From positions 248,001 through 312,000 of the forward strand of contig NZ_AKWZ02000001.1 of NCBI RefSeq assembly GCF_000306235.2: a stretch of DNA of 64,000 nucleotides. Reading direction: 5' to 3'. The position numbers were made by a program, and so were the translations under genes. Under the pieces are notes generated by a model. It was not told the origin of the DNA, searched no databases, and saw nothing but the letters and a program-made list of their open reading frames with translations. Source of the stretch: Leptospira fainei serovar Hurstbridge str. BUT 6. Its GTDB lineage: Bacteria; Spirochaetota; Leptospiria; Leptospirales; Leptospiraceae. This document shows, piece after piece, positions 27,693 through 36,884 of the stretch. Position 1 is the stretch's first letter. Each line of letters begins with the position of its first letter.

Positions 27693-29681
27693 ATGGAAAA
27701 TAGTCGATCGAGCATCCGAGTATGCCTAAAACAAATTCGTTTCGTTTTTAACGCATCATACGGATTGAAATTATTTTATTTCTTTAAGAATATTCGATTC
27801 TTCTGGACTCCTTTCTTTTTCTTATCCCTGGGATTCTCCAATTGCGCCATTCGTACTTATAATCCTGGAATACCGTTTTCCCAAGCATGGCTGGATACTG
27901 AATTCTTATCTTGCGCATTACACAACGGATGCTTGAATTCCATAACCATTTCTAATCTCTCGAATACCGGAAATTCCGTTATAGAGACGGGCTTTTTAGT
28001 CGGAACTGCATTCGATAATAATTCGCTGAGTTCGGTGGAAGTGAGCTTGGATGGAGGCGCTTTTTTGCCCGCAACCGGTACAACGAGCTGGGCCTATCGG
28101 CTTCCAACGGGAACGAATACTTGGAAAATGGGAAGCTCGCATACGATTAGTGTACGAAGCAAAAATTCGACAGGACTTATTTCTGCCGTCGTATCGACAA
28201 GCGTGCGCCAAGGAAAGAATAGGGATATCAACGGGGACGGTTATCCCGATTTAGCGGTAGGAGCTCCTTCCGCATCTTCTAGCGCGGGACAGATCTTTTT
28301 ATTTTATAGCTCAGGATCGGGCGGCATTCAAGCTTCCAATTTAGCCGCTGCAAACGCTTCGATTCTAGGAACTGCAAGCAGCACATTCGGAAATTTCCTG
28401 GATCTCGGAGATGTAAATGGGGATGGATACGCGGATCTCGCCGCAGCAGCGACTACCTATTCGGCAAATACAGGTCAGGTCTATGTCTTTCATAGCTCAG
28501 GAAGCAGCGGAATCAGCGCTTCGACGGTAGGCAATGCAAACACAACGATTACGGGGATAGCCTCAAGCCAGTTAGGATATGTGTTAGGGCTCGGAGATAT
28601 TAACGGCGATGGTTATACGGACCTTGCTACGGGGGCGTATATGTATGGGAGTCACGCAGGTCAGGCGTATGTATTTCATAGTACCGGGAGCGCAGGGATT
28701 ACCGCATCATCTTACAGCGGCGCAAATACGACCATAACGGGACCAGGGAGCAGCAATTTTGCTGCGTCTCTGGCTGTTGGAGATGTGAACGGAGATGGAT
28801 ACTCTGACCTAGCCATCGGAGGAAATTATTACAACACTTCCACCGGAAATATATGGATCTTTCATAGCTCTGGAAGCGGAGGAATCACCGCGTCATCATA
28901 CAGCAGCGCAAACACAAATATACCGGGAGAAACGGTATATAACGATTTTGGACTTCCTCTCGCTTTCGGGGACGTAAACGGAGACGGGTATGCGGACCTT
29001 GCTAGCGGTGCGAATCGTTACAATAATACGTTTACCGGGAAGATTTACGTATTCCAAAGTACCGGAAGCGGCGGGATTACAGCTTCCGCAGCCGGAAGTG
29101 CCAGTACGATGATTACAGGACAAACAAGCGGCGATACTTTTGGAGGTTCCATTTCGTTCGGTGATATTAACGGAGATGGTTACGCGGATTTAGCGGTTGG
29201 GGCAACGGGTTATACAAGTTCTACCGGACGAGCATATATATTTCCTAGTACCGGAAGCGCAGGGTTAACTACTATCGCTTCGATTACGATCGATGGGGAA
29301 GCTACAGGTAATGCTTTTAGCTCTTATCTCGCATTCTCGGACTTTAACGGAGACGGATATTCGGATCTTGCGGCAGGTGCAAACTCCTATTCCGGTAACG
29401 TTGGCCGGGCGTATGTATTTCTTAGCTCCGGAAAAAGTGGAACTACGGCTTCCCTTGCTTCGGCTGCCAATACCATTATCTCGGGTGCTGCAGGTAGTAC
29501 TTTCGGGAGTTCAGTAGCCTCCGAGGATTCGATTTGGGACAATTATTTGAAAATGGTTACTCGTACGGGAATTTTTAAAACCGAAGATACATCGATTTTC
29601 CAAATTTCTAGCAGAACGAACGGATTTAGTATTCGTGATTTCTCGTATTTACGAGAACTTTCGCAACCGAATCCTTTCTAG
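27693..29681 (+). CDS. FG-GAP/VCBS repeat lipoprotein with Ig-like domain
   Basis: 662 aa. A basic, aromatic leader ends in a lipobox-like GFSNC near residue 50; a later start is possible. Residues ~85-175 look Ig-like (IETGFLVGTAFDNNSLSSV, then SLDGGAFLPATG). Seven FG-GAP repeats follow (~178-605), each with a calcium-binding loop of type D-[IVF]-NGDGY-[APST]-DL. Together they suggest one seven-bladed integrin-alpha-like propeller, stabilised by calcium and exposed outside the cell or in the periplasm. After the last blade, the sequence departs abruptly from the pattern (SSVASEDSIWDNYL) and ends after about 57 residues. Binding to host or environmental ligands is only a guess. Confidence 0.85.
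   Translation: MENSRSSIRVCLKQIRFVFNASYGLKLFYFFKNIRFFWTPFFFLSLGFSNCAIRTYNPGIPFSQAWLDTEFLSCALHNGCLNSITISNLSNTGNSVIETGFLVGTAFDNNSLSSVEVSLDGGAFLPATGTTSWAYRLPTGTNTWKMGSSHTISVRSKNSTGLISAVVSTSVRQGKNRDINGDGYPDLAVGAPSASSSAGQIFLFYSSGSGGIQASNLAAANASILGTASSTFGNFLDLGDVNGDGYADLAAAATTYSANTGQVYVFHSSGSSGISASTVGNANTTITGIASSQLGYVLGLGDINGDGYTDLATGAYMYGSHAGQAYVFHSTGSAGITASSYSGANTTITGPGSSNFAASLAVGDVNGDGYSDLAIGGNYYNTSTGNIWIFHSSGSGGITASSYSSANTNIPGETVYNDFGLPLAFGDVNGDGYADLASGANRYNNTFTGKIYVFQSTGSGGITASAAGSASTMITGQTSGDTFGGSISFGDINGDGYADLAVGATGYTSSTGRAYIFPSTGSAGLTTIASITIDGEATGNAFSSYLAFSDFNGDGYSDLAAGANSYSGNVGRAYVFLSSGKSGTTASLASAANTIISGAAGSTFGSSVASEDSIWDNYLKMVTRTGIFKTEDTSIFQISSRTNGFSIRDFSYLRELSQPNPF
28224..29520 (+). repeat. 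Seven FG-GAP coding repeats
   Basis: Units of ~180-190 bp, each opening with a GAT/GAC-rich stretch for the DxNGDGY loop (first at 28224, last at 29340). Spacing varies slightly, unlike the exact period of the SBBP array. Recurrent segments around GGAAGC(G/A)G(C/G)(G/A)GGAAT are alike at DNA level. Confidence 0.7.
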
Positions 29682-30395
29682 GAACCGGAATGAAATTTAT
29701 TTCCTAAAAACGATCGTACATTACCATTTTATACTAACATAAATAACATTCAAGAAAAGAAGCGAATCTTTCGGCCTCACTCTAGCTTCTGTATTCGTTC
29801 CGGATTCAAGGATAATCATAGACCCGACTGATTTTTTGAAGAAATTTCGCAACAAAGACCGAACAGTTGATCGGATACCCAATTCAGATAATAGTATCTA
29901 AATTATTATAAAATTATAATAATTTCTAAAACTACTCAAATCACGACGAAATAAGATCAGATAGACCGTTAGCAAGAGGGCAAATGACATTCACGTTCAC
30001 TTCATTATGATATTTTCCGAACAGTTTCATTCAATTAGCCTGGCAAATAGTATTTGATAGCCTCTCTCGATTGTACCAAAGATTTATATTCAATGGAATC
30101 GAAAACGAAGAGACGACGATATTTCTTGACCGACTGAAATCATAGAAGTCCGTCTCAAGCTAATGCGAGTAAAGAGAATATTGAGTGTTTTAGAAAAGAA
30201 CCATATTGTCCCCGTTCTCGACCGGCAGAAATCGGAATATCCGCTTACGTTGAAAACCTAGCGCCACTCTTAGATATGAAACTCTATTCTATAGAAATAT
30301 CGCAAAAGTTAAATTCGCAATAGAAATTAATTCTAATATCTTCATACGTGCCAGCCAATTATTGGGCTTCACGTATATATTAGGGGAAATGCTTT
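29682..30395. other. Intergenic, 714 bp, no gene seen
   Basis: Lies between the convergent FG-GAP gene and the leftward DsbD-alpha-like gene. No ORF of useful length, RNA gene or clear hairpin was found. It may hold decayed coding sequence, but I could not assign any. Confidence 0.4.
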
Positions 30396-30791
30396 CTATT
30401 TTATTATTTCTTTTTGGACAATCTTTCCAGGAATACAAATATTCCGATTATAATCGCAGTAAAAGATCTTAGCGTGAATTTCAAGCGCGCCGGCGCCTTT
30501 TAAAGTAATCGCCATCGGATCCACAGCTTCGAAATATTCTTTTTTCTTACTGGATGTTTTGCCTTTCAATTTTAAGTCGGCCGACTCGACTTTCAAACCA
30601 GGTCCCGCGCTGACGGTTATTCTATGAGGCGCGTCTTTCTGGATTCCAAAATTGGACGGATGAACGATCTTTAAAAAATACGTTTCTCCGATTCCTTTCT
30701 CCAGTTTAAATTTGACCGGACTTTCTTCTTGAGCCGTTACGCCGACAGAAATTCCAAGGATGACCGCTAAGACGAATAATTTCAATTTCAT
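30396..30791 (-). CDS. Exported protein resembling the DsbD N-terminal (alpha) domain
   Basis: 131 aa with a signal peptide (~1-20, ending VTAQ). The mature part is a single beta-rich domain. Near the C-terminus, IFYCDYNRNICIPGK has two cysteines seven residues apart, as in the redox pair of DsbD-alpha-like domains. The rest (VTVSAGPGLKVE-like strands) fits the same fold but with low certainty. It could take part in periplasmic thiol chemistry. It is 91 bp from yajQ and on the same strand, but a hairpin lies between. Confidence 0.6.
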   Translation of the reverse strand: MKLKLFVLAVILGISVGVTAQEESPVKFKLEKGIGETYFLKIVHPSNFGIQKDAPHRITVSAGPGLKVESADLKLKGKTSSKKKEYFEAVDPMAITLKGAGALEIHAKIFYCDYNRNICIPGKIVQKEIIK

Positions 30792-30867
30792 GTTAAGTTA
30801 GACCGATTTCCGTTTGGGATTGTTGTCATCAAGGGAAGGTATTGGATAAATTTCTCTTTTTCTCCCA

Positions 30868-30891
30868 AAAGGATAAACCGGGTTATCCTTT
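30868..30891 (-). terminator. Stem-loop overlapping the yajQ stop codon
   Basis: AAAGGATAA (30868-30876) pairs perfectly with TTATCCTTT (30883-30891), with a 6-nt loop. The 9-bp stem includes the yajQ stop. No T-run follows on the - strand, so it may protect the mRNA end rather than terminate by itself. Confidence 0.4.
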
Positions 30892-31377
30892 ATAATTTTG
30901 GAATTGAAGATCGAATGGCAGATCGGCCGCTTTCAATAAACGCATGATTTCCTGCAAATCGTCTTTCTTCTTACCCTGAATGCGCACGCTTGTCCCCATG
31001 ATCGTCGCAGTCACTTTCAGTTTTGAGTCTTTTACGATCTTGGTGATTTCCTTCGTCTGTTCCTTTTCCAGACCATTCCGGATTTTTACTTTCATTCGAA
31101 CAGTATTTCCGGTTGCAGGTTCGATCTTAGATTTAAAATCGAAAGATTTTAATCCTAACCCGCGTTTCGCCATCTTATTGATCAAAACGTCGATCACACT
31201 CTCCAACTTGGCCTCGTTATCCGAAGTAAGCGTTAGACTTTCTTCCTCTAACTTTATCTCCGATTTGGAACCCTTGAAGTCGAATCTGGTTTTTATTTCA
31301 CTGATGGCCTGCGTTACTGCATTCTGTAATTCCGGTCTGTCAATCTCGGATACGACATCAAACGATGGATCGCTCAT
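30883..31377 (-). CDS. yajQ: YajQ family nucleotide-binding protein
   Basis: 164 aa, full family length. The start SFDVVSEIDRPELQNAV, the central TRFDFKGS, the KMAKRGLGLKSFDF segment and the C-terminal end FDLQFQNYK are the hallmarks of YajQ. Homologues bind cyclic di-GMP or other nucleotides and act with transcription regulators in some bacteria; the role here is unknown. It overlaps the alaS stop by 4 bp (31374-31377), so the two are translated together. Confidence 0.92.
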   Translation of the reverse strand: MSDPSFDVVSEIDRPELQNAVTQAISEIKTRFDFKGSKSEIKLEEESLTLTSDNEAKLESVIDVLINKMAKRGLGLKSFDFKSKIEPATGNTVRMKVKIRNGLEKEQTKEITKIVKDSKLKVTATIMGTSVRIQGKKKDDLQEIMRLLKAADLPFDLQFQNYKG

Positions 31378-34139
31378 ACTTTACTCCCGTTCAAACCTGC
31401 CAAAGCTCGATTCACTGCCGACTCTACCGCTTCTTCGACCTTAGATATATTTTTTCCGCCACCTTGTGCCATATCCGGCTTTCCACCACCCTTGCCACCT
31501 AACACTTCGCAGGCGGCTTTTACCAGATCTCCGCAATGAACGAATTTTCCCGCTAAGGCAGAAGAGCAAGTGACTACGATGCTCGCGTCTTCATCGTTAC
31601 GGCTCGCCAGGATCGCAATGATCTCCTTTTCCCGAACTTTCAAATTATCCGAAAGCCCTTTTAGAGCTTTCGCATCCTTGGAATCGAAAATCGCGTGAAC
31701 GATTTTGACGGAGCCTACGATCTTTGCCGTAGAAAGCATTGAAGAAATAATCTGCGGATTATTCTCAAAGTCGCGTGATTCCCTATTTTTCTTTTCCTTC
31801 AAAAATTTTGACTGGGTCTCTTCGATTTCTAAGGCTAGCTTTTCGGAAAGATTCCGTAATTCGGAAACTGCTCCGGCCCCCTTCTTTTCGAAAATCGCAC
31901 GGATCTCCTCGGGACCGGGTACGCTTTCTTTAATGGATAGCGAACCGGATTCCTCACCGAACTCTTCTTTGATTTTTAAATTCAAAGTTTGTATAGCATT
32001 CGTCAATTCCGCAAATCTAGTCCGAAAGGTTTCGATCACGACCGGACCCGCAACCGCTTCGATCCTGCGATTCCCGGCGCCGGGACTGGATTCCTTCCTT
32101 ATGAAAAAGTATCCTATGTCTCCCGTATTTAAAACGTGAGTTCCTCCACAGAATTCGAGCGATCGGTCGCCCATCTGCAGGACTCGAACGGAGTCCCCAT
32201 ATTTCTCGTCAAACGCGGCAACTGCGCCGGTTTTTTTAGCTTCTTCGATCGGTAAAATTTTAGTTTCTACCGGTATCGACATACCGATGCTATCGTTTAC
32301 CCACGATTCGACTTTACGAATCTCTTCTTCGCTTAACGCGGTCGGATGCGAAAAATCGAATCGTAAATATTCGGGAGACACGATCGAACCTTTCTGCATT
32401 ACGTGAGCGCCAAGCAGACTTCTCAAGGCGCCGTTTAGCAGGTGTGTTCCGGAATGGTGGGATTTCAGCTTTTCACGTCTTTCTTTTTCGACTTCCAAAA
32501 CCGCCTCATCGCCGACGTTAAAACTGCCGTTCAACACGATCCCATAATGTAGTATGATATCATTCTCTTTCTGCGTATCCAGAACCTTGAATACCGAAGC
32601 ATTCTTACGGATAAAACCGGTATCGCCTACTTGCCCTCCTCCTTCAGGATAAAAGGGCGTGGCTTTGAAAGTCAAAACTCCCGACTGTCCTTCAATCAAC
32701 GTAGTAACCGGTTTATTATCTAAGAAGGCGTGCTCGATTTCCGAACGAGCTTCCAATCGAGCGTAACCGAGAAATTCCGTTTTATCGGTCTTGATTCCGG
32801 TAAATAAACTGGTCCGATTCGCCTTCCATGTTTCCCGGGATGATTGACGATCCTTTTCCAGCTCTTCTTCGAATCCGCTCTTATCGAATGAAAGCCCATG
32901 TTCGGCTACGATCTCTTCGGTCATCTCTGCCGGAAAACCGTAGGTGCCGTAGAGAAGGAAACTGTCTTTTCCGGAAAAGATCGTCGATTCGGACGCTTTC
33001 GTTTTTGCGACGAGAACTCCGATTTTCTCTAAACCGATTTCCAAAGTCTTCAGGAATAGCTCCTCTTCTGCGAGCAAGGTTCGCTCCACCGAGGATGCGT
33101 GCTTTTCCAACTCCGGATAACGTTCTTTGTAAATTCCTACAACCGGCTTAACAAGCTTATGCAAAAACGGCTCTCTTAAATCGAGCTTACGCGCAAACAG
33201 TACAGCTCTACGGATCAAACGACGAATCACGTATCCGCGTCCCGTTCGATCCGGATAAATCCCGTCCGAAACCGCAAATAAAGCCGAGCGAATATGATCG
33301 GTAATTACACGGAACGGGACTTTGGTTCTATCATCGTACGTTTTTCCAGAAACTTTTTCCACCTCGGAGATAATGCCGCGCAGTTCGTCCGTATCATAGA
33401 CCGAATCGACTCCTTGTAACAATAAAGCGACTCTTTCCAGGCCGGACCCGGTATCGATCCCGGTCTGCTTAAGCGGGTGCAAATTTCCGTCGGTATCCTG
33501 GTTGAATTGATTAAAAACTATATTCCAAAATTCTAAAAAACGATCGCAGTCGCAACCTGGACGACATTCTTTTTTCGTTCCGCATTCGGGAAATCCTTTC
33601 TCCGACCCCCGATCCAAATATAACTCGGAACAAGGACCGCAGGCTCCGCTATCCCCTGCCGGACCCCAGAAATTATCTTTCTTGCCTAGACGAGTGATTC
33701 TCTCGACGGGAATCCCTTTGGAGATCCAAATCTTTTCCGCCTCGTCGTCGTTCTCGAATACGGTGATCCAAATTTTGTCTTTCGGAAAACCTAGATGATT
33801 CACGGAACAATCCAAAGCGAATTCGATGGCCTCTTCTTTAAAATAATCCCCGAAACTAAAATTGCCGAGCATTTCAAAGAACGTGCAATGCCTCTCCGTT
33901 TTCCCGACGTTTTCCAAGTCGGTGGTCCTCAGACATTTTTGAGCGGAAGTAGCGCGAGTATACGGAAGATCCACAGCTCCGGTAAAGAAAGGCTTAAATT
34001 GAACCATGCCTGCGGTAGTAAATAATAGCGTGGGATCTCCTGCAGGCAGGAGAGAAGAAGAAGGAACAACAGTATGGCCTTTCTGCTTAAAGTAATTCAG
34101 GAAGGTATTACGAACTTCGGAAACTTTCTTATACTTCAT
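31374..34139 (-). CDS. alaS: Alanyl-tRNA synthetase
   Basis: 921 aa from ATG at 34139; AGAGGA is 3-4 nt upstream, while the longer frame would run into the terminator. The catalytic domain begins VRNTFLNYFKQKGH and has LLFTTAGMVQFKPFF and GSGLERV elements. The editing domain holds HHSGTHLLNGAL and the CGGTH motif. A C-terminal DHHA1-type domain ends GGGKPDMAQGGG. Length and order match bacterial AlaRS. It charges tRNA-Ala in the cytosol and clears mischarged Ser/Gly. A strong hairpin with T-run stands directly upstream of the ribosome site, so transcription must start within rpsI or read through. Confidence 0.97.
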   Translation of the reverse strand: MKYKKVSEVRNTFLNYFKQKGHTVVPSSSLLPAGDPTLLFTTAGMVQFKPFFTGAVDLPYTRATSAQKCLRTTDLENVGKTERHCTFFEMLGNFSFGDYFKEEAIEFALDCSVNHLGFPKDKIWITVFENDDEAEKIWISKGIPVERITRLGKKDNFWGPAGDSGACGPCSELYLDRGSEKGFPECGTKKECRPGCDCDRFLEFWNIVFNQFNQDTDGNLHPLKQTGIDTGSGLERVALLLQGVDSVYDTDELRGIISEVEKVSGKTYDDRTKVPFRVITDHIRSALFAVSDGIYPDRTGRGYVIRRLIRRAVLFARKLDLREPFLHKLVKPVVGIYKERYPELEKHASSVERTLLAEEELFLKTLEIGLEKIGVLVAKTKASESTIFSGKDSFLLYGTYGFPAEMTEEIVAEHGLSFDKSGFEEELEKDRQSSRETWKANRTSLFTGIKTDKTEFLGYARLEARSEIEHAFLDNKPVTTLIEGQSGVLTFKATPFYPEGGGQVGDTGFIRKNASVFKVLDTQKENDIILHYGIVLNGSFNVGDEAVLEVEKERREKLKSHHSGTHLLNGALRSLLGAHVMQKGSIVSPEYLRFDFSHPTALSEEEIRKVESWVNDSIGMSIPVETKILPIEEAKKTGAVAAFDEKYGDSVRVLQMGDRSLEFCGGTHVLNTGDIGYFFIRKESSPGAGNRRIEAVAGPVVIETFRTRFAELTNAIQTLNLKIKEEFGEESGSLSIKESVPGPEEIRAIFEKKGAGAVSELRNLSEKLALEIEETQSKFLKEKKNRESRDFENNPQIISSMLSTAKIVGSVKIVHAIFDSKDAKALKGLSDNLKVREKEIIAILASRNDEDASIVVTCSSALAGKFVHCGDLVKAACEVLGGKGGGKPDMAQGGGKNISKVEEAVESAVNRALAGLNGSKV

Positions 34140-34154
34140 GTGTCCTCTAAAAAC

Positions 34155-34196
34155 AAAAAATGCCCGAGGTCTTGAGTTCAAGAACTTCAGGCATTT
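34155..34196 (-). terminator. Intrinsic terminator after rpsI, abutting alaS
   Basis: On the - strand, AAATGCC...TCTTGA and TCAAGA...GGCATTT pair as a long imperfect hairpin (34158-34196), followed at once by a run of Ts (34155-34160). It is 26 bp past the rpsI stop. The alaS ribosome site begins about 6 nt after the T-run, leaving no room for a separate promoter. Confidence 0.75.
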
Positions 34197-34222
34197 CGAG
34201 AAACGGTTCGAAAAACGATGAA

Positions 34223-34621
34223 TTAACGTTTAGAGAACTGAGTTCCTCTACGAGCTTTGTGTAGACCGTATTTTTTACGCTCCACCATTCTCGGGTCGCG
34301 AGTTAGGAAACCTTCTTTCTTAACGGTCGGTCTGAACTCGGGATTATACCGACAAACAACGCGAGCTAATGCATGGCGAATCGCTCCAACTTGACCGATG
34401 ATTCCTCCGCCTGAAACATTCAGTTTTAGATCGAACTTGTCGCTTAAGTTCAAAAGAACGAGAGGGCTAAGCGCCTCTTTTAGATTAGAGCGGCTATTAT
34501 GGAGATAGTCCTTAATATCCTTGTCGTTTACAAGAATCTTACCGGAACCTTCTTTCAATTTTACACGGGCAATTGCGTTCTTACGACGACCTACGGCCCA
34601 AATTTCCTTGGCAGTTGCCAT
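34223..34621 (-). CDS. rpsI: 30S ribosomal protein S9
   Basis: 132 aa, normal S9 length. Recognised by [14 protein letters not shown] near the N-terminus, [19 protein letters not shown] in the middle, the [12 protein letters not shown] segment and the basic C-terminal tail ending KR, which contacts P-site tRNA. It follows rplM by 12 bp, the usual rplM-rpsI order. Confidence 0.98.
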   Translation of the reverse strand: MATAKEIWAVGRRKNAIARVKLKEGSGKILVNDKDIKDYLHNSRSNLKEALSPLVLLNLSDKFDLKLNVSGGGIIGQVGAIRHALARVVCRYNPEFRPTVKKEGFLTRDPRMVERKKYGLHKARRGTQFSKR

Positions 34622-34633
34622 TTTTTAATTCTC

Positions 34634-35083
34634 CTAGAGTTCCAGTTTCGTCGGCTTTTGTGCGCCGAGATTGTGTTCCGCTCCCGGGAAAATCCGGAAA
34701 TGGGTAAGCATTTCTGCGCCAAGTTTGCTTTTGGGAAGCATACCTTTCACCGCTTCATACAAAATTCTCTCGGGATGTTTTTTTCTCATATCCTGAAGAG
34801 GGGTTACCGTCATACCACCGGGGTAGCGCGAGTGGTGAAAGTATTCTTTTTGGCTCTCTTTGTTTCCGGTTACGGATACCTTGGCTGCATTAACTACGAT
34901 GATATTATCTCCACAATCAACGTGGGGAGTAAATGTGGGCTTATGCTTGCCCCGAAGTCTATGGGCGATTTCCGAAGCCAGGCGGCCCAAGGTCTTTCCT
35001 TCGGCATCCACGACGTACCAAGCCTTCTCGGCTTGTTCCTTTTTCAAGGAAGGAGTTCTATGCTGTTTAGATATGATTGGCAT
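34634..35083 (-). CDS. rplM: 50S ribosomal protein L13
   Basis: 149 aa. Family landmarks: [46 protein letters not shown] and [12 protein letters not shown]. It is the first assembly-type 50S protein of the rplM-rpsI pair. The nearest strong promoter is at 35331-35359, giving a leader of about 240 nt with a possible 70-codon ORF that overlaps this start by 17 nt, an arrangement consistent with translational control. Confidence 0.98.
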   Translation of the reverse strand: MPIISKQHRTPSLKKEQAEKAWYVVDAEGKTLGRLASEIAHRLRGKHKPTFTPHVDCGDNIIVVNAAKVSVTGNKESQKEYFHHSRYPGGMTVTPLQDMRKKHPERILYEAVKGMLPKSKLGAEMLTHFRIFPGAEHNLGAQKPTKLEL

Positions 35084-35279
35084 GGGAAAAAACGTCCTGT
35101 ATTGGCCAATTTCGCGTACCGAGTATACGGGTCAAGGCATTTTCCGCCACCCCGCTCCGGCTTAATTCCGGAATAAAAGGGATTTGTTCGGCGCTCAAGT
35201 CTTCGGAAACCAAAGCCAAATCATTCTTTAAAAGGACTCCGGAATCGCTCTGCCAAACACATTCAAAATGAACCTTCAA
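35067..35279 (-). CDS. Possible 70-codon leader ORF before rplM
   Basis: From TTG at 35279 (GGA 6-8 nt upstream) the frame runs [16 protein letters not shown] and onward to a stop 17 nt inside rplM. Composition looks protein-like, and it is the first frame after a good promoter at 35331-35359. I recognise no family. It may encode a small protein, act as an upstream ORF controlling L13, or be chance within a structured leader. Confidence 0.35.
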   Translation of the reverse strand: MKVHFECVWQSDSGVLLKNDLALVSEDLSAEQIPFIPELSRSGVAENALTRILGTRNWPIQDVFSHANHI

Positions 35280-35330
35280 TAATTTCCATTTTTACGAAGA
35301 AGATCGAACGATTTACAAATTCTTAAAGGA

Positions 35331-35359
35331 ATATTAAATAAAGGCCATCTTTTATTCAA
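35331..35359 (-). promoter_or_regulatory. Strong sigma-70-type promoter for the rplM-rpsI unit
   Basis: TTGAAT (35354-35359) and TAATAT (35331-35336) are separated by exactly 17 nt on the - strand. Transcription would start near 35324, about 240 nt before rplM. Confidence 0.65.
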
Positions 35360-35666
35360 ACAGCAATTTCGAAGCCTCCTGTCCGATCATAGGTAAGGAT
35401 AACGTTGAAAATTCGGAAAACGGATAAATCTATTCTTCATCGTAAATGATCCGAAACTATCTACAGGAAAGTTGGAACGTGTATTTTAAAAAACGTAGAG
35501 AATTTTTTGAGAATTGAAAGCAAGATGACGAGTTAGTCATTTTGCATCAAAAGAGATAGTTTAAGATTGCCCAATTTCGGTTTGTTCTTATCCTACTTCC
35601 AATGGGATCCGTCCCAATTCAAGGATTGAAGCATTTTGATTCAATCCTCACGCATATTTCGTCAAA
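35360..35666. other. Intergenic between rplM promoter and HTH gene
   Basis: 307 bp divergent region. Nothing coding was found. It probably holds the rightward promoter of the HTH gene, which I could not define. Confidence 0.4.
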
Positions 35667-36059
35667 ATGGATAAAAAAGAACCAAAGTTAGACACTCCGG
35701 GCGAGCGATTGAAATCAGCTTTTAAACTTCTGGGAATTTCCAGGGAGGAAGGAGCGAATGCAATCGGCACCTCACTCGTATCCATGAACCGGTATCTTAG
35801 CAATCAAGAGCCGATTCCTGAATTTAGAATGGATCTACTTTTAATTAAGAAGGGGGTTTCGAAGAATTTCGTTTTTAATCATTCCGGAGAGCCTAAAGCT
35901 TCTTGGGAAGAAAGATTAGCTCTATTAGAAAAAGAGAATGCTCGCCTTGACGAAGTTCGTCATAATATGCTTCTGAGGGAAATAGTTACCGATCTTACTT
36001 ATCTCTCCGAAGACGATTTAAAAATCCTTCAGGCAGTGATTACGAAGTTTAGGCAATAG
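35667..36059 (+). CDS. XRE-type helix-turn-helix regulator
   Basis: 130 aa. The N-terminal ~65 residues fit a Cro/C1-type helix-turn-helix: GERLKSAFKLLGISREEGANAIG, then SLVSMNRYLSNQEPIPEF. The second half is a charged helix, probably coiled coil (WEERLALLEKENARLDEV), ending in a short helical tail. DNA binding and self-association are likely; the target is unknown. It is monocistronic, next to the ribosomal-protein promoter region but divergent from it. Confidence 0.75.
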   Translation: MDKKEPKLDTPGERLKSAFKLLGISREEGANAIGTSLVSMNRYLSNQEPIPEFRMDLLLIKKGVSKNFVFNHSGEPKASWEERLALLEKENARLDEVRHNMLLREIVTDLTYLSEDDLKILQAVITKFRQ

Positions 36060-36143
36060 AACTTAATTTTTAATTTGCGGATCGATCCGAAATCCGGACG
36101 CACAATCTGGAATCGTCATCCGGATCCCCTCAATTTTCTTATT

Positions 36144-36818
36144 TCAAGGACATTCGGTTTTTAGAGTAGAAGTAATCGAAATCTCGATTTCCGGCCAAAG
36201 TACGGACTTTCCATCTTTCCCAGTATGCAAATCTTTACATACTTCGTTTAAAGCGGTGACTGCGGAACTCGCTTTCCAATCGGTCAAATTAATATTCCCT
36301 TTTACCTTGAACAGTTCCCCGTTCTCCAAGGTAAAGGTCAAAGGCAGGTCTTTAGTAATCCCGTTTAAGGATAGCTTGACGATGCCGGTACCCGCAGCCC
36401 CGCTCGAATCAAACTTGGCCGAAACAAAATGACCCGAAATTTTGCCTGCGTTCTTCAAAGCTCCGAAAAACGCACCCTTGATTTTCGCGTCCCGTTCGGG
36501 ATTGCCGCTATCCAGATCGATCGGCTCCAACGCGAATTTCAATCCTTTCAACGCGGCTTCGGGAGATTTCCCGGTTTTGTAACCTGTAATTCCTAGCTTT
36601 GTAAATTTTCCGCCCACACCCGTCTTTTCCGTAAATTTAAAAGCTTTCCATTCTAAGCTTGTCTTTCCCGGATCAAGAGTAAATTTACAGACTCCGGCTT
36701 TAGGGGCCGCGTCCATTTTGGATTGCCAACCTGCGAGGTAGATCGAGGCTAAGATAAGTCCGAAGAAAACAAAACGTCCTCCGGCTAGTAAATCGGATTT
36801 CGTGATCATAAGTTTCAT
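36144..36818 (-). CDS. YceI-family exported protein
   Basis: 224 aa from ATG at 36818; a longer frame from TTG at 36854 reads through TTGACT, more likely a -35 element. The N-terminal helix (FVFFGLILASIYLAGW) is a signal or anchor. The mature part is a YceI-like lipocalin barrel: LDPGKTSLEWKAFKFTEK, ALEPIDLDSGNPERDAKIKG, then GIVKLSLNGITKDLPLTFTL and INLTDW. YceI proteins bind isoprenoid-type lipids in the periplasm; the ligand here is unknown. Two cysteines occur (VCKF, EVCKD). The thiL gene diverges from it 30-65 bp away. Confidence 0.82.
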   Translation of the reverse strand: MKLMITKSDLLAGGRFVFFGLILASIYLAGWQSKMDAAPKAGVCKFTLDPGKTSLEWKAFKFTEKTGVGGKFTKLGITGYKTGKSPEAALKGLKFALEPIDLDSGNPERDAKIKGAFFGALKNAGKISGHFVSAKFDSSGAAGTGIVKLSLNGITKDLPLTFTLENGELFKVKGNINLTDWKASSAVTALNEVCKDLHTGKDGKSVLWPEIEISITSTLKTECP

Positions 36819-36884
36819 GGCATTAAGAATGGTACCGAACAAAGCCGAAGTCAAGGTTTTTCGAAAAGAAATCAGGAATGCGAT

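Noticed and set aside
36819..36884. TPP riboswitch before thiL
   Set aside because: The divergent gap is too short and holds no conserved THI-box core.
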